Source: Novosphingobium profundi (GTDB lineage Bacteria > Pseudomonadota > Alphaproteobacteria > Sphingomonadales > Sphingomonadaceae). From it: a DNA stretch of 64,000 nt. Positions 1 through 8,327 of this stretch are shown piece after piece. A program made the translations under genes and the position numbers. Location of the stretch: NCBI RefSeq assembly GCF_020524485.1, contig NZ_JAIVLF010000001.1, forward strand, positions 992,001-1,056,000, in the 5' to 3' direction. The notes below the pieces were generated by a model. That model worked only from the letters and a program-made list of their open reading frames with translations, was not told the DNA's origin and searched no databases. Numbering within the stretch: position 1 is the stretch's first letter; every line of letters begins with the position of its first letter.

Positions 1-170
<170 letters not shown>

Positions 171-216
171 TCACCGTGTCTGGGGCCCGTTTGCTCTCAC
201 ACACAGGAAAGAACAG

Positions 217-257
217 TGAAAAGCGGGACTCGTGACTTGCGCCTGATGCACGAGTCC
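217..257 (-). terminator. intrinsic terminator of the LuxR-type regulator gene
   Basis: A perfect 9-bp stem (GGACTCGTG at 226-234 with CACGAGTCC at 249-257) with a 14-nt loop lies just past the stop codon of the minus-strand regulator. On that strand the stem is followed by CGCTTTTC, a short T-tract. Placement and structure fit a rho-independent terminator separating the regulator from the CoA-transferase gene. Confidence 0.65.
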
Positions 258-288
258 TGCCCCTTTTCGGGACCGTGACGGGGGAGGG

Positions 289-1476
289 TCAGCTGCCGAT
301 CGCGTCGAGAATAGATCGTGCAATTGCAACAAGTTCGCCTTCACGATTGACCTCGCATTTGAGGAAAATAGTGCGCAGCTGGCTGTTTACCGTTTGCGGG
401 CTGACTTGCCGCAGTGCAGCAATATCCTTGCGCGAAAGCCCTTGGGCAAGAAGCGCGGCGACTTCGCCTTCGGTGTCGGTCAGCCCCATCGCCTGACCCA
501 GCTGCCTACCCATGCGCGCAACCTTTTTTGCGTTTTCAGCGTGGTCGTGGCCCATCCCGGAGGGGCGCAGGGGCCTGAGGCTGACGATGACGCGGGCGCT
601 GAGGCCCAGATGCCAGTCGCCATGGGGCAGGGGGCGCGCGTCGACCAGCATGAGTCCCTTGCCTGTGCGGATCCACAAGTCGGCCGGGCCCGGGTCCTCG
701 CCGGCCAGCGCCTGGCCGATCCGTCGGCCTAGCTGGCGGTCAAATTCGGGGCGCTGGGCGTGTAGGGCGCCGCCCGAGATCTGCAGGGTTTCGGGGCCGA
801 GCAGGCGCTGCGCGGCGGGGCTGACGAAAGTCGTCTTGCCAAGGCCATCGAGCAGGATCGCGGCGGTGTCCATCGCCTCGAGCGAGCCGTGGAGCAGCTT
901 GGCACCGGCGTGTTCGATCGATTCCTGGGTGCGGATGGCCGAGAGGATCGTCGGCGCGACCTGGGCCAGGATGCCCCGTTCGTGTTCGGTGGTGCGCCCT
1001 TCGCGTTCGCTGCGCATGATCGCGACGCCGAAGAACAGCCCGGGCTTTTGCGAGAGGACCATCTGCGCGCCGAGTTCGAAATCGTAGCGGCGCGCCATTT
1101 CGAGATAGCGCTCGTCGGTGTGCGTGGCCCGGACCTCGTCGTAGTGGTCCTCCCAGGTGAGTTCCATGGGCTTGCCCATCGCGGCGATGCGGTAGTTCGC
1201 ATCGGGGTTATAGGCGTCGATCTCCTGGATGACCGTCTCGAAATCGTCGGGCGTCTTGTTGACCCAGTTGAAGGCCAGGTGCCGCTCACCAAGAGCAAGG
1301 ATCTGCGCGCGCGGCGAGCCGGTCGCTTCGGCCAGGCTGTAGAGCGCATGACGCCACCCCTCCGGATGGAAGGGGGCCTGCTCGATCGCGCTGCGCAAGT
1401 GCGCCAGCGATTCGCTGTCTATGCACTTTTCCTGCCCCACACCGGGAAATGTGTCGGGATCAGGGATTGTGCGCAA
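289..1476 (-). CDS. LuxR-family helix-turn-helix transcriptional regulator
   Basis: A 395-residue cytoplasmic protein with a C-terminal LuxR/GerE-type DNA-binding domain (about residues 332-390: LTDTEGEVAALLAQGLS, then the recognition helix around SPQTVNSQLRTIF). The N-terminal 300 residues look like a sensor region; residues 200-300 resemble a PAS-like fold (AAILLDGLGKTTFVSPAAQRLL), but I cannot name a ligand. The frame begins with a TTG at 1476, just after an in-frame TAG; a GTG at codon 13 is an alternative, and neither has a convincing ribosome binding site. Upstream sit a perfect 15-bp palindrome and a TACAAT box that may serve its own promoter. Target genes are unknown. Confidence 0.8.
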   Translation of the reverse strand: MRTIPDPDTFPGVGQEKCIDSESLAHLRSAIEQAPFHPEGWRHALYSLAEATGSPRAQILALGERHLAFNWVNKTPDDFETVIQEIDAYNPDANYRIAAMGKPMELTWEDHYDEVRATHTDERYLEMARRYDFELGAQMVLSQKPGLFFGVAIMRSEREGRTTEHERGILAQVAPTILSAIRTQESIEHAGAKLLHGSLEAMDTAAILLDGLGKTTFVSPAAQRLLGPETLQISGGALHAQRPEFDRQLGRRIGQALAGEDPGPADLWIRTGKGLMLVDARPLPHGDWHLGLSARVIVSLRPLRPSGMGHDHAENAKKVARMGRQLGQAMGLTDTEGEVAALLAQGLSRKDIAALRQVSPQTVNSQLRTIFLKCEVNREGELVAIARSILDAIGS

Positions 1477-1527
1477 GGGAAACTATGGTTCGAGGCTCAT
1501 CCCATACCATGATCGTGGCATGCCAAG

Positions 1528-1549
1528 TCTGCAATTTGCAGACATTGTA
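1528..1549 (-). promoter_or_regulatory. palindrome and -10-like box upstream of the LuxR-type gene
   Basis: TCTGCAATTTGCAGA (1528-1542) is a perfect inverted repeat with 7-bp arms and one central base, about 52 bp upstream of the regulator's first possible start. Directly next to it on the minus strand is TACAAT (1549-1544), a 5/6 match to a -10 box, which would place the transcription start inside the palindrome. No good -35 is seen. Inferred role: autoregulatory operator. Confidence 0.4.
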
Positions 1550-1591
1550 TCCATGCGACCCGAGGGCTGGTTTCGGCCAATCCTTGCACTG

Positions 1592-1626
1592 CCCGGGGGC
1601 TCCTGGTGAGCCTCCGGGTATTTTTT
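1592..1626 (+). terminator. strong rho-independent terminator in plus orientation
   Basis: An 11-bp stem (CCCGGGGGCTC at 1592-1602, GAGCCTCCGGG at 1608-1618, one G-T wobble) with a 5-base loop is followed by TATTTTTT. The T-tract is on the plus strand, although both flanking genes are on the minus strand, so it does not match the SDR gene that ends at 1638. It could end a small RNA starting somewhere in 1480-1560, or block transcription into the SDR gene from the opposite direction. Confidence 0.65.
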
Positions 1627-1637
1627 CAGGCGCTGGC

Positions 1638-2141
1638 CTATTCCTTGAAGGCGAGGAAGCCGTCGTCAACGGGCACCGTGGAGCCGTTTATCGCCTCGGC
1701 CGCGTCGGTGAAGAGATAGGCCGCGACGCTCGCGACCTTCTCGGGCGCGATCAGTTCCCGGTGCATGTGCTGCGCGGCAAGCTGTTCTTTCACGCCCTTA
1801 TCCGTACCCAGGATCGGGGTATCTATGTAGCCCGGCGCGATGCCGACCACGCGGATGCCGTGTTCGGCCAGTTCCAGCGCGCCCGAGCGTGTCATGGCAA
1901 TGACCGCCGCCTTGGCCGCGTTGTAGTTGAAGTTCCCGCGCGAGGCGACCGAGCCATCGACCTTGAAGCTGTGCGCGGCAACGCCCAGCGCCTTAACTGC
2001 CTCGGCGACCTTGGCCGCGCCCTCGGCGTTGAAGTCGGCCACCACGATCGCGGCACCCATGCGGGCAAGGGCGAGGCAGGCTTCACGGCCGATGCCGCTC
2101 GCTCCGCCGGTCACGATGATGGCCTGGTCCTTCAGTTCCAC
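1638..2141 (-). pseudogene. SDR-family oxidoreductase with a large internal in-frame deletion
   Basis: The 167-residue frame has a proper SDR start with the NAD(P)-binding TGGASGIG (residues 11-18) and a proper SDR end (YNAAKAAV with the YxxxK pair, PGYIDTP, and a GSTVPVDDGF tail). Typical classical SDRs are about 250 residues. Here HSFKVD, the third beta strand, runs straight into GSVASRGNFNYNAAK, so about 75-80 residues are missing, including the NNAG motif and helices D/E, and the serine-tyrosine spacing is shortened. The GTG start has a GGAG ribosome site, and the frame is still open. Likely inactive or altered; it could be expressed as a non-catalytic remnant. Confidence 0.7.
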
Positions 2142-2260
2142 GTCGGGTCTCCTTCGTCTTCGCAGGTTTGCGCGCGGCGGTGGCGTTGCCGCGCGCTAAA
2201 CCCCTTGAACGATCAGGCCATATCCTTGTTTCACGTATATATTTTGGAGATCAGGCAGGC

Positions 2261-4450
2261 CTACTTGCCCCACTTCTTGGTCTGCTTGCCATAGCGCATC
2301 TTACGCGTGCCCGGCTTGCCCTCGTTTGAGCGCCCGACCAGCGGGGCCTTGTGCTCGCCTTCGGGGAGGCCCAGTTCGCTCGCTTCCAGCTTGCGGATCT
2401 CGTCGCGCAGACGTCCCGCTTCTTCGAATTCGAGGTCGGCGGCGGCGGCGCGCATCTTCTTTTCGAGGTCCTCGATATAGGCGCGCAGGTTGTGCCCGAC
2501 GAGGTTATTGGCCCCGTCCTCGGTCTCGATATCGACGGTAACGCCATCCCGGCTCGCCGTGTCCGCGACGATGTCGGCGATGCGCCGCTTGATCGTCTGG
2601 GGGGTGATGCCGTGTTCCTCGTTGTAGGCCTGCTGCTTCTCGCGGCGCCGGTCGGTCTCGGCGATGGCGCGTTCCATCGAACCGGTCATGCGGTCGGCGT
2701 AGAGGATGACGCGGCCTTCGGAATTGCGCGCCGCGCGCCCGATGGTCTGGATCAGCGAGGTTTCCGAGCGCAGGAAGCCTTCCTTGTCGGCATCGAGAAT
2801 GGTGACGAGCCCGCACTCGGGAATGTCGAGGCCCTCGCGCAGGAGGTTAATGCCCACCAGCACGTCATAGACCCCCATGCGCAGGTCGCGGATCAGCTCG
2901 ATGCGTTCCAGCGTCTCGACATCGGAGTGCATGTAGCGAACGCGCACGCCCGCTTCGTGCATGAACTCGGTCAGGTCCTCGGCCATGCGCTTGGTCAGCG
3001 TGGTGACGAGCGTGCGGAAGCCCTTTTCGGCCACCGCCTTGCACTCGGCGATGCAGTCCTGAACCTGGTCCTCGGTCGGGCGGATCTCCACCGGCGGGTC
3101 GATCAGGCCGGTCGGGCGGATGACCTGCTCGGCAAAGACGCCGCCGGTCTGCTCCATTTCCCAGCCGCCCGGCGTAGCCGAGACCGCGAAGGTCTGGGGG
3201 CGCATCGCGTCCCATTCATTGAAGCGCAGCGGACGGTTGTCGATGCACGAGGGCAGGCGGAAGCCGTATTCGGCGAGCGTGATCTTGCGGCGGTGGTCAC
3301 CCCGGGCCATCGCGCCGATCTGCGGCACGGTCTGGTGGCTCTCGTCGACGAAGAGAAGCGCGTTGTCAGGCAGATATTCGAAGAGGGTTGGCGGGGGCTC
3401 GCCGGGCAGGCGTCCGGTGAGGAAGCGCGAATAGTTCTCGATGCCGTTGCACGAGCCGGTCGCCGCGATCATCTCCAGGTCGAAGTTGGTGCGCTGTTCA
3501 AGGCGCTGCGCCTCCAGCAGCTTGCCCTCGGCGTGGAGTTCCTTCAGGCGCTCCTCCAGCTCGAAACGGATCGCCTCGCTCGCCTGTTTCATCGTCGGGC
3601 CGGGCGTCACATAGTGCGAGTTGGCGAAGACGCGCACCTTGTCGAGGGTCGGCCCCTTCTTGCCGGTAAGCGGGTCGAACTCGCAGATTTCCTCTATCTC
3701 GTCGCCGAAGAACGAGACGCGCCAGGCGGTGTCTTCGTAGTGCGAGGGGAAGATTTCGAGGTTGTCGCCGCGCACCCGGAACGAGCCGCGCGCAAAGGCG
3801 ACGTCGTTGCGCTTGTACTGGAGCGAGACGAGCTTCCGGATCAGTTCGCGTTGGTCGACTTCGGTGCCCGAGACGACATCGAAGGTCATCGCCGAATAGG
3901 TCTCGACCGAACCGATACCGTAGAGGCACGAGACCGAGGCCACGATGATGACGTCGTCGCGCTCGAGCAGGGATCGCGTGGCCGAGTGGCGCATCCGGTC
4001 GATCGCCTCGTTCACCGAGCTTTCCTTCTCGATGTAGGTGTCCGAGCGGGGCACGTAGGCCTCGGGCTGGTAATAGTCGTAGTAGGAAACGAAGTATTCG
4101 ACTGCGTTTTCGGGGAAGAAGTCCTTCATCTCGGCGTAGAGCTGGGCAGCGAGAATCTTGTTGGGCGCGAGAATTAGCGCCGGGCGCTGGAGCTCCTCGA
4201 TGACCTTGGCCATGGTGAAGGTCTTGCCCGAGCCGGTAACGCCCAGAAGAACCTGCGTCTTGTCCTCGGCCTGCGCGCCTTCCACCAGTTCGGCGATTGC
4301 GGTGGGCTGGTCGCCCGCCGGTTCGTACTCGGAGACAATCCGGAAGGTCTTGCCGGGGAGGGATTTTTCGGGGCGCTGGGGCTTGTGCGGGGTGAACGAG
4401 CCCGAGGTATCCGGCTCGTCCAGTCCGCGACGGATGATGAGTTCGGTCAT
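2261..4450 (-). CDS. uvrB: excinuclease ABC subunit UvrB
   Basis: A 729-residue DEAD-like helicase subunit of nucleotide excision repair; UvrA loads it at DNA damage, and it then recruits UvrC. Visible features: Walker A GVTGSGKT (about residue 70-77), the tyrosine-rich beta-hairpin region [12 protein letters not shown] that inserts at lesions, helicase motifs including QTIGRAARN, and a C-terminal UVR motif ([19 protein letters not shown]) for UvrC contact. A TTG lies in frame 12 codons upstream, but the ATG at 4450 gives the usual family N-terminus. There is a short basic tail after the UVR motif. It is transcribed alone, divergent from the lipoprotein gene on the plus strand. Confidence 0.97.
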   Translation of the reverse strand: MTELIIRRGLDEPDTSGSFTPHKPQRPEKSLPGKTFRIVSEYEPAGDQPTAIAELVEGAQAEDKTQVLLGVTGSGKTFTMAKVIEELQRPALILAPNKILAAQLYAEMKDFFPENAVEYFVSYYDYYQPEAYVPRSDTYIEKESSVNEAIDRMRHSATRSLLERDDVIIVASVSCLYGIGSVETYSAMTFDVVSGTEVDQRELIRKLVSLQYKRNDVAFARGSFRVRGDNLEIFPSHYEDTAWRVSFFGDEIEEICEFDPLTGKKGPTLDKVRVFANSHYVTPGPTMKQASEAIRFELEERLKELHAEGKLLEAQRLEQRTNFDLEMIAATGSCNGIENYSRFLTGRLPGEPPPTLFEYLPDNALLFVDESHQTVPQIGAMARGDHRRKITLAEYGFRLPSCIDNRPLRFNEWDAMRPQTFAVSATPGGWEMEQTGGVFAEQVIRPTGLIDPPVEIRPTEDQVQDCIAECKAVAEKGFRTLVTTLTKRMAEDLTEFMHEAGVRVRYMHSDVETLERIELIRDLRMGVYDVLVGINLLREGLDIPECGLVTILDADKEGFLRSETSLIQTIGRAARNSEGRVILYADRMTGSMERAIAETDRRREKQQAYNEEHGITPQTIKRRIADIVADTASRDGVTVDIETEDGANNLVGHNLRAYIEDLEKKMRAAAADLEFEEAGRLRDEIRKLEASELGLPEGEHKAPLVGRSNEGKPGTRKMRYGKQTKKWGK

Positions 4451-4618
4451 GGCGGAACATATGGAGACGGGAGAGCGTCCGTTCAATCTCTTGCTGACAA
4501 GAGTGTGTCATTGAACTGTAATGGTTGGTGAGAGGTGCAGCGCGGTGCTAGCCGCGCAGTCCCGCAAGGCGCGGGATTGGCGCGGCGCGCGGGCGTTTCG
4601 AGCGAGGAGGACAGGACG

Positions 4619-5200
4619 ATGGCACAAGGCAGAGTTCGTTTTTACCCAGGTCTGGCGCTGGCGACCTTGGCGCTGACGGCTTGCAGTTCGGGCGGTGATG
4701 GTGACGCGGGTGCGGCAGATGGGGGCGGACGCGGCGAGCCGCCCTCGCTGGCCGAGATGAAGGAGGCCGCACGAGATCTCGTGAAGCCCGAACCCGGCCT
4801 CTATGCGCGCACGATCACGATCGAGAACTTCGAGGCGCCGGGCCTGCCGGCCGAGATTGCAGGGCAGGTGAAGGGCATGATGGCCAGCGATCGCACCGAG
4901 AACTTCTGCCTGACCAAGGCTGAGGCGGAAGATGGCTTTCGCGACATGTTCGAGAATGTCGGGGAGACCTCCAACTGCTCCTACGACCGCTTTGCCGTGA
5001 CGGACGGTGCGCTCGATGCACAGATGACCTGCGCACATCCGAGCCAGGGAACCGCGGTCATGACGTTGCAGGGAACGGCCAGCGCCACCACCTCGGATGT
5101 CACGATGGACATGAAGGTGACGGGCGGGCGGGCGCCGATGTCCGAGATGAACATGAAGATGCGCATGGTCTCCGAGCGTACCGGGGCCTGTGAGGATTGA
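4619..5200 (+). CDS. DUF3617 family lipoprotein
   Basis: A 193-residue protein with a lipoprotein signal peptide: a basic start, a hydrophobic segment, and lipobox LTAC with the lipidated cysteine at residue 22. After a low-complexity SSGGDGDAG linker comes a DUF3617-like domain with the usual KPGLY-type opening (here KPEPGLYARTITIENFE), paired cysteines (NFCLTKAEA and NCSYDRF) and a methionine-rich C-terminus. The function of this family is not known; it is expected at the periplasmic face of a membrane. The ATG at 4619 has an AGGAGG ribosome site, so the longer upstream frame is rejected. Confidence 0.8.
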   Translation: MAQGRVRFYPGLALATLALTACSSGGDGDAGAADGGGRGEPPSLAEMKEAARDLVKPEPGLYARTITIENFEAPGLPAEIAGQVKGMMASDRTENFCLTKAEAEDGFRDMFENVGETSNCSYDRFAVTDGALDAQMTCAHPSQGTAVMTLQGTASATTSDVTMDMKVTGGRAPMSEMNMKMRMVSERTGACED

Positions 5201-5245
5201 GCCGACACGGTACGATGGACCAAGGCAGGAAAGGATAACGGGAAC

Positions 5246-6019
5246 GTGAAGCAGCCGACGTGGGACACATGGGGGGATATGCGCGGGGAAGTGCTGCGCC
5301 GTGCGGCGCTGGCACGCCAGCCGCATCCGCCCGGTGTGCGCAAGCCCGCGCTTGGCCTCTTCGCGCGGGAGTTCGCGTCCTTGTGGGGACGCGGGCGCGG
5401 GGCGACTGCCCGGGTCGCGCCCGCGCGCCATCCCCAGCCGGTGATGCTGCTGCCCGGATTCGGCGCACATCCCAAGCGGATGCAGCCGATGGCTGATGCG
5501 CTGGCGGCGGCAGGACACGAGGTCCACGAATGGGGCCTTGGCGTCAATTTCGGGCCAACACCGGAGAACTTCGCCTTCCTGATGAAGCGGGTGGGGGCGC
5601 TGGCGCGGGCGCATCGTGGTCCGGTCGTGCTGGTTGGCTGGAGCCTGGGCGGCCTCTTTGCGCGCGAGATCGCACGGCGCCAGCCCGAGGCGGTTGCCAA
5701 GGTCATCACCATGGGCACGCCCTTTTCGGGCAACCCGCGCGCCAATAACGCCTGGCGCGCCTACCAGGTCATCACCGGCCACGCGGTAGATGCGCCGCCG
5801 ATCGAATGCGTGCTGGGTGAGAAGCCGCCAGTGCCCACCATTGCCCTGTGGAGCCCGCGCGACGGGGTAATCCATCCCCGCTCGGCCAAGGGCTGGCCTG
5901 CCGAGCGCGACCGCGCGGTGGCGATCCGCTGCTCGCACCTCGGCTTTGCCAGCGACGCGCGCGTGATCGGGGAGGTCCTGCGCCAGGTCGACTGCGACGA
6001 GGCCGCCTGCGCCGACTAG
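5246..6019 (+). CDS. alpha/beta hydrolase (lipase/esterase-like)
   Basis: 257 residues with an alpha/beta-hydrolase core: an oxyanion-type strand turn LLPGFGAHP, a nucleophile elbow GWSLGG (serine in VLVGWSLGGLFAREIAR), an acid in SPRDGV and a histidine in CSHLGF. The large aliphatic pocket residues suggest an ester or acylglycerol substrate, but none can be named. The first possible start is GTG at 5246; an ATG at 5279 preceded by a G-run is an alternative. No signal peptide is seen, so it is probably cytoplasmic. Its stop overlaps the stop of the convergent exporter gene within a shared CTAG. Confidence 0.75.
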   Translation: MKQPTWDTWGDMRGEVLRRAALARQPHPPGVRKPALGLFAREFASLWGRGRGATARVAPARHPQPVMLLPGFGAHPKRMQPMADALAAAGHEVHEWGLGVNFGPTPENFAFLMKRVGALARAHRGPVVLVGWSLGGLFAREIARRQPEAVAKVITMGTPFSGNPRANNAWRAYQVITGHAVDAPPIECVLGEKPPVPTIALWSPRDGVIHPRSAKGWPAERDRAVAIRCSHLGFASDARVIGEVLRQVDCDEAACAD

Positions 6020-6900
6020 GTCAGCGGGTCATCGGTCACCTTTGCTACGGGAGAACGGGCCGTGAGCGTGCAGCCAGCCGCCGCGGCAATCAGCAGCGCG
6101 ATGGCCAGCATCTGCCAGGCTGTCAGGGTCTCGCCCAGAAGAAGGTAGCCCGAAAGCGCGGCCATGGCGGGCGTGGTGCTCGCGACGAGGCCGACGATGC
6201 GGGCGGGAAGGGCGGCCATGGCGTGCATCTCCAGTGCATAGGGCAGCGCGCTCGACAGCACTGCCACCATCAGGGCGAGGCCCCAAACCGGCAGTGCGGG
6301 CAGGGCGCCCGATCCGCTGGCCAGTGCGGCGGGAAATGTCACGAGACAGGCCGCGACCATGCCCAACGAAACGGCGGAGCCGCTCCCGGCCTGTGCCGCG
6401 CGTCGGCCCAGCAGAATGTACAGCGCCCAGCAGGTGGCCGCGCCCAGCGCCGCGAGGAGGCCCACGGGATCGAGCGCATGGGCACGCCCCGGCCAGGGGA
6501 TGAGGGCAAGGAGGCCAAGTGCGGCGAGGCCCGGCCAGGCCAATTCCTTTGCGCCGCGCGCGCCTCCCAGCGCAATCGCCAGTGGCCCGCAGATCTCCAC
6601 CCCCACCGCAACGCCCAGGGGAAGGCGCGCGAAGGCCTCGTAAATGAGGAGATTCATGCCGCCCAGCGCGAAACCGTAGAGCGCGATCCACACGGTTAGG
6701 TGCCGGGAAAGCCGGGAGAGGCGCGGACGCACGAGAACCAGCAGGATCGCGGCGGCGAGGAGCGTGCGCATGGCCGCCAGTGTCTCGGCGCCGAGTTCGC
6801 CGATGAGGCCCTTGGCCAGCGCCGCGCCGACGTGGATCGAGACCTGCGCGGCGAGGATCGCGCCGACCGCGCCCAAAGGCGGCGCGTCGCGGCGGTTCAT
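6016..6900 (-). CDS. rhtA: RhtA-type EamA transporter (threonine/homoserine exporter family)
   Basis: 294 residues and about ten hydrophobic segments, two EamA repeats. Stretches such as HVGAALAKGL, YGFALGGMNLLIYEA, PLGVAVGVEICGPLA and SSALPYALEMHAMAALP match the layout of Escherichia coli RhtA closely, so this is an inner-membrane exporter of the threonine/homoserine type; the real substrate is inferred by homology only. The ATG at 6900 gives the usual start; a longer frame would run into the neighbouring thioredoxin-fold gene. That gene (stop at 6923) lies upstream on the same strand and may share its transcript. Confidence 0.85.
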   Translation of the reverse strand: MNRRDAPPLGAVGAILAAQVSIHVGAALAKGLIGELGAETLAAMRTLLAAAILLVLVRPRLSRLSRHLTVWIALYGFALGGMNLLIYEAFARLPLGVAVGVEICGPLAIALGGARGAKELAWPGLAALGLLALIPWPGRAHALDPVGLLAALGAATCWALYILLGRRAAQAGSGSAVSLGMVAACLVTFPAALASGSGALPALPVWGLALMVAVLSSALPYALEMHAMAALPARIVGLVASTTPAMAALSGYLLLGETLTAWQMLAIALLIAAAAGCTLTARSPVAKVTDDPLT

Positions 6901-6922
6901 CGGCACGATCGACAGCGGTGTG

Positions 6923-7576
6923 TCACAGTTCGCGCAGCCGCTCGAACTGGGCCTTGCCAAAGCCTCCGCCCCACATCAGCAGGGCGCCCTTCTGCGTGCG
7001 GAAGAACGTGCGCGGGGTGGACAGCTGGCGGTTGAGGCCGGTCTCGACCGGGAAGCCCGCATCTGCATCGTAGGCGCTCTGGACGAGGCGGATATGCGCG
7101 TGGTGGCGCGACAGGAGAGTGGTGGGGTTCCCCGTATAGTCGAGGGCTCCTGTGTAGAACGGGTTGTAGGCCACGCTTGGCGCGTCGTTCAGTTCGCGCC
7201 GCATGAACTTCAGGAAAGTGGCCTGGCTCGGGTCATTAAGGACTTTCAGAACCGCGCCTGTCTCGCCTTCGCCCAGGATGAAGGGGATGTAGTGGACGCG
7301 AAAGCCCGGCACCGTCAGGTCCGGAAATTCACGGAAATACTTCTGGCAGTAGGGGCAGAGCGAGGAGATCCAGATCCACACGTCCTTGCCTGCGCCGAAG
7401 CTGGCCTGGCGCGAGGCGCGCAGGAGATCGAGGGCGACTTCGGCCCGCTCGCCGACCAGCCCTTCGAAGCCAGTGTCGATGATCCGGGCACGCGCGGGGA
7501 GGGCCAGCGCGGAGAGCGCGGCGGGCGCAAGGGCGGCCTGTGCCAGCACCTGGCGCCGGTTCCAGACGTTGCCCAT
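6923..7576 (-). CDS. secreted thioredoxin-fold (DsbA/DsbG-like) protein
   Basis: 217 residues. The N-terminus (WNRRQVLAQAAL then an alanine-rich stretch ending ALPARA) looks like a signal peptide with a twin-arginine-like pair. The mature part carries a CPYC redox motif (Cys74 and Cys77, in SSLCPYCQKYF) and thioredoxin-fold features (a strand before the CxxC, then a helical insertion). Expected role: periplasmic thiol-disulfide exchange; whether it oxidises, reduces or isomerises substrates cannot be told. The first ATG with a GAGGA-type ribosome site is at 7576; the open frame upstream is unrelated. It is divergent from the RBBP9-like hydrolase gene. Confidence 0.75.
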   Translation of the reverse strand: MGNVWNRRQVLAQAALAPAALSALALPARARIIDTGFEGLVGERAEVALDLLRASRQASFGAGKDVWIWISSLCPYCQKYFREFPDLTVPGFRVHYIPFILGEGETGAVLKVLNDPSQATFLKFMRRELNDAPSVAYNPFYTGALDYTGNPTTLLSRHHAHIRLVQSAYDADAGFPVETGLNRQLSTPRTFFRTQKGALLMWGGGFGKAQFERLREL

Positions 7577-7763
7577 CGAAAATATCCTCAGCCTGGCGGG
7601 AATGCCGTTCACGGCTTTCGCTGTGCCCGCTTGGCTTGGCGGGCGCAATCGCCAAGATGGTAGCTTATCTGTTGAGGGCGACAGAGAAAGTGCCTGTTCA
7701 GGCGTCTGGGCCGGGTGCATCGGGCCAGCCACGCAACCCTCATCAGACGGCAGGCAGGTTCGC

Positions 7764-8324
7764 ATGTCCCTTCTCATCCTTCCCGGTTTCGGCGGCTCTG
7801 GCCCTGCGCATTGGCAATCGCGCTGGGAAGCGCACATGAAAGATGCCACCCGGTTTGCGCCCGCCAGCTGGGATCGGCCCGATCTGGAAGACTGGCTGGC
7901 CGCGCTCGAACGGGGGCTGGAGCAGGCCGAGGGCCGGGTGGTGCTGGTGGCCCATTCGCTCGCCTGCCTACTGACGGCGCATTGGGCCGCGCGCCATGGC
8001 GGGACCGGGCGCATCGCCGGCGCACTCCTGGTCGCTCCCCCCGATCCGGAAGGGCCTGCGTTTCCCCGCGAAGCCTCGGCGGGTTTTCGCGACCTGCCGC
8101 TTGCGGTGTTCCCGTTCCCCGCGCTTGTTCTCGCTTCCAGCAATGACCCTTACGCCTCACCCGCTTTCGCGCAGGATTTTGCGCAGGCGCGGGGAGCCGG
8201 TTTCCTCGATATCGGTCCCTGCGGCCATATCAACGCCGAGAGCGGGCTTGGCGACTGGGAGGAAGGGCAGCGCCTCTTGGCGGCCTTCGCAGCCGGATGC
8301 GGCCAGCCCCGCGCCTGTGTGTGA
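7764..8324 (+). CDS. RBBP9/YdeN-type alpha/beta hydrolase
   Basis: 186 residues of a small serine hydrolase: the start LLILPGFGGSGPAHWQSRWE is characteristic of the RBBP9/YdeN group, the nucleophile lies in VAHSLAC (a degenerate GxSxG), the acid in SSNDPY and the histidine in CGHINAESG. Substrates in this group are poorly known. No signal sequence, so cytoplasmic. It sits between a divergent thioredoxin-fold gene and the convergent ComM-like gene, whose stop is 3 bases away. Confidence 0.85.
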   Translation: MSLLILPGFGGSGPAHWQSRWEAHMKDATRFAPASWDRPDLEDWLAALERGLEQAEGRVVLVAHSLACLLTAHWAARHGGTGRIAGALLVAPPDPEGPAFPREASAGFRDLPLAVFPFPALVLASSNDPYASPAFAQDFAQARGAGFLDIGPCGHINAESGLGDWEEGQRLLAAFAAGCGQPRACV

Positions 8325-8327
8325 GTT

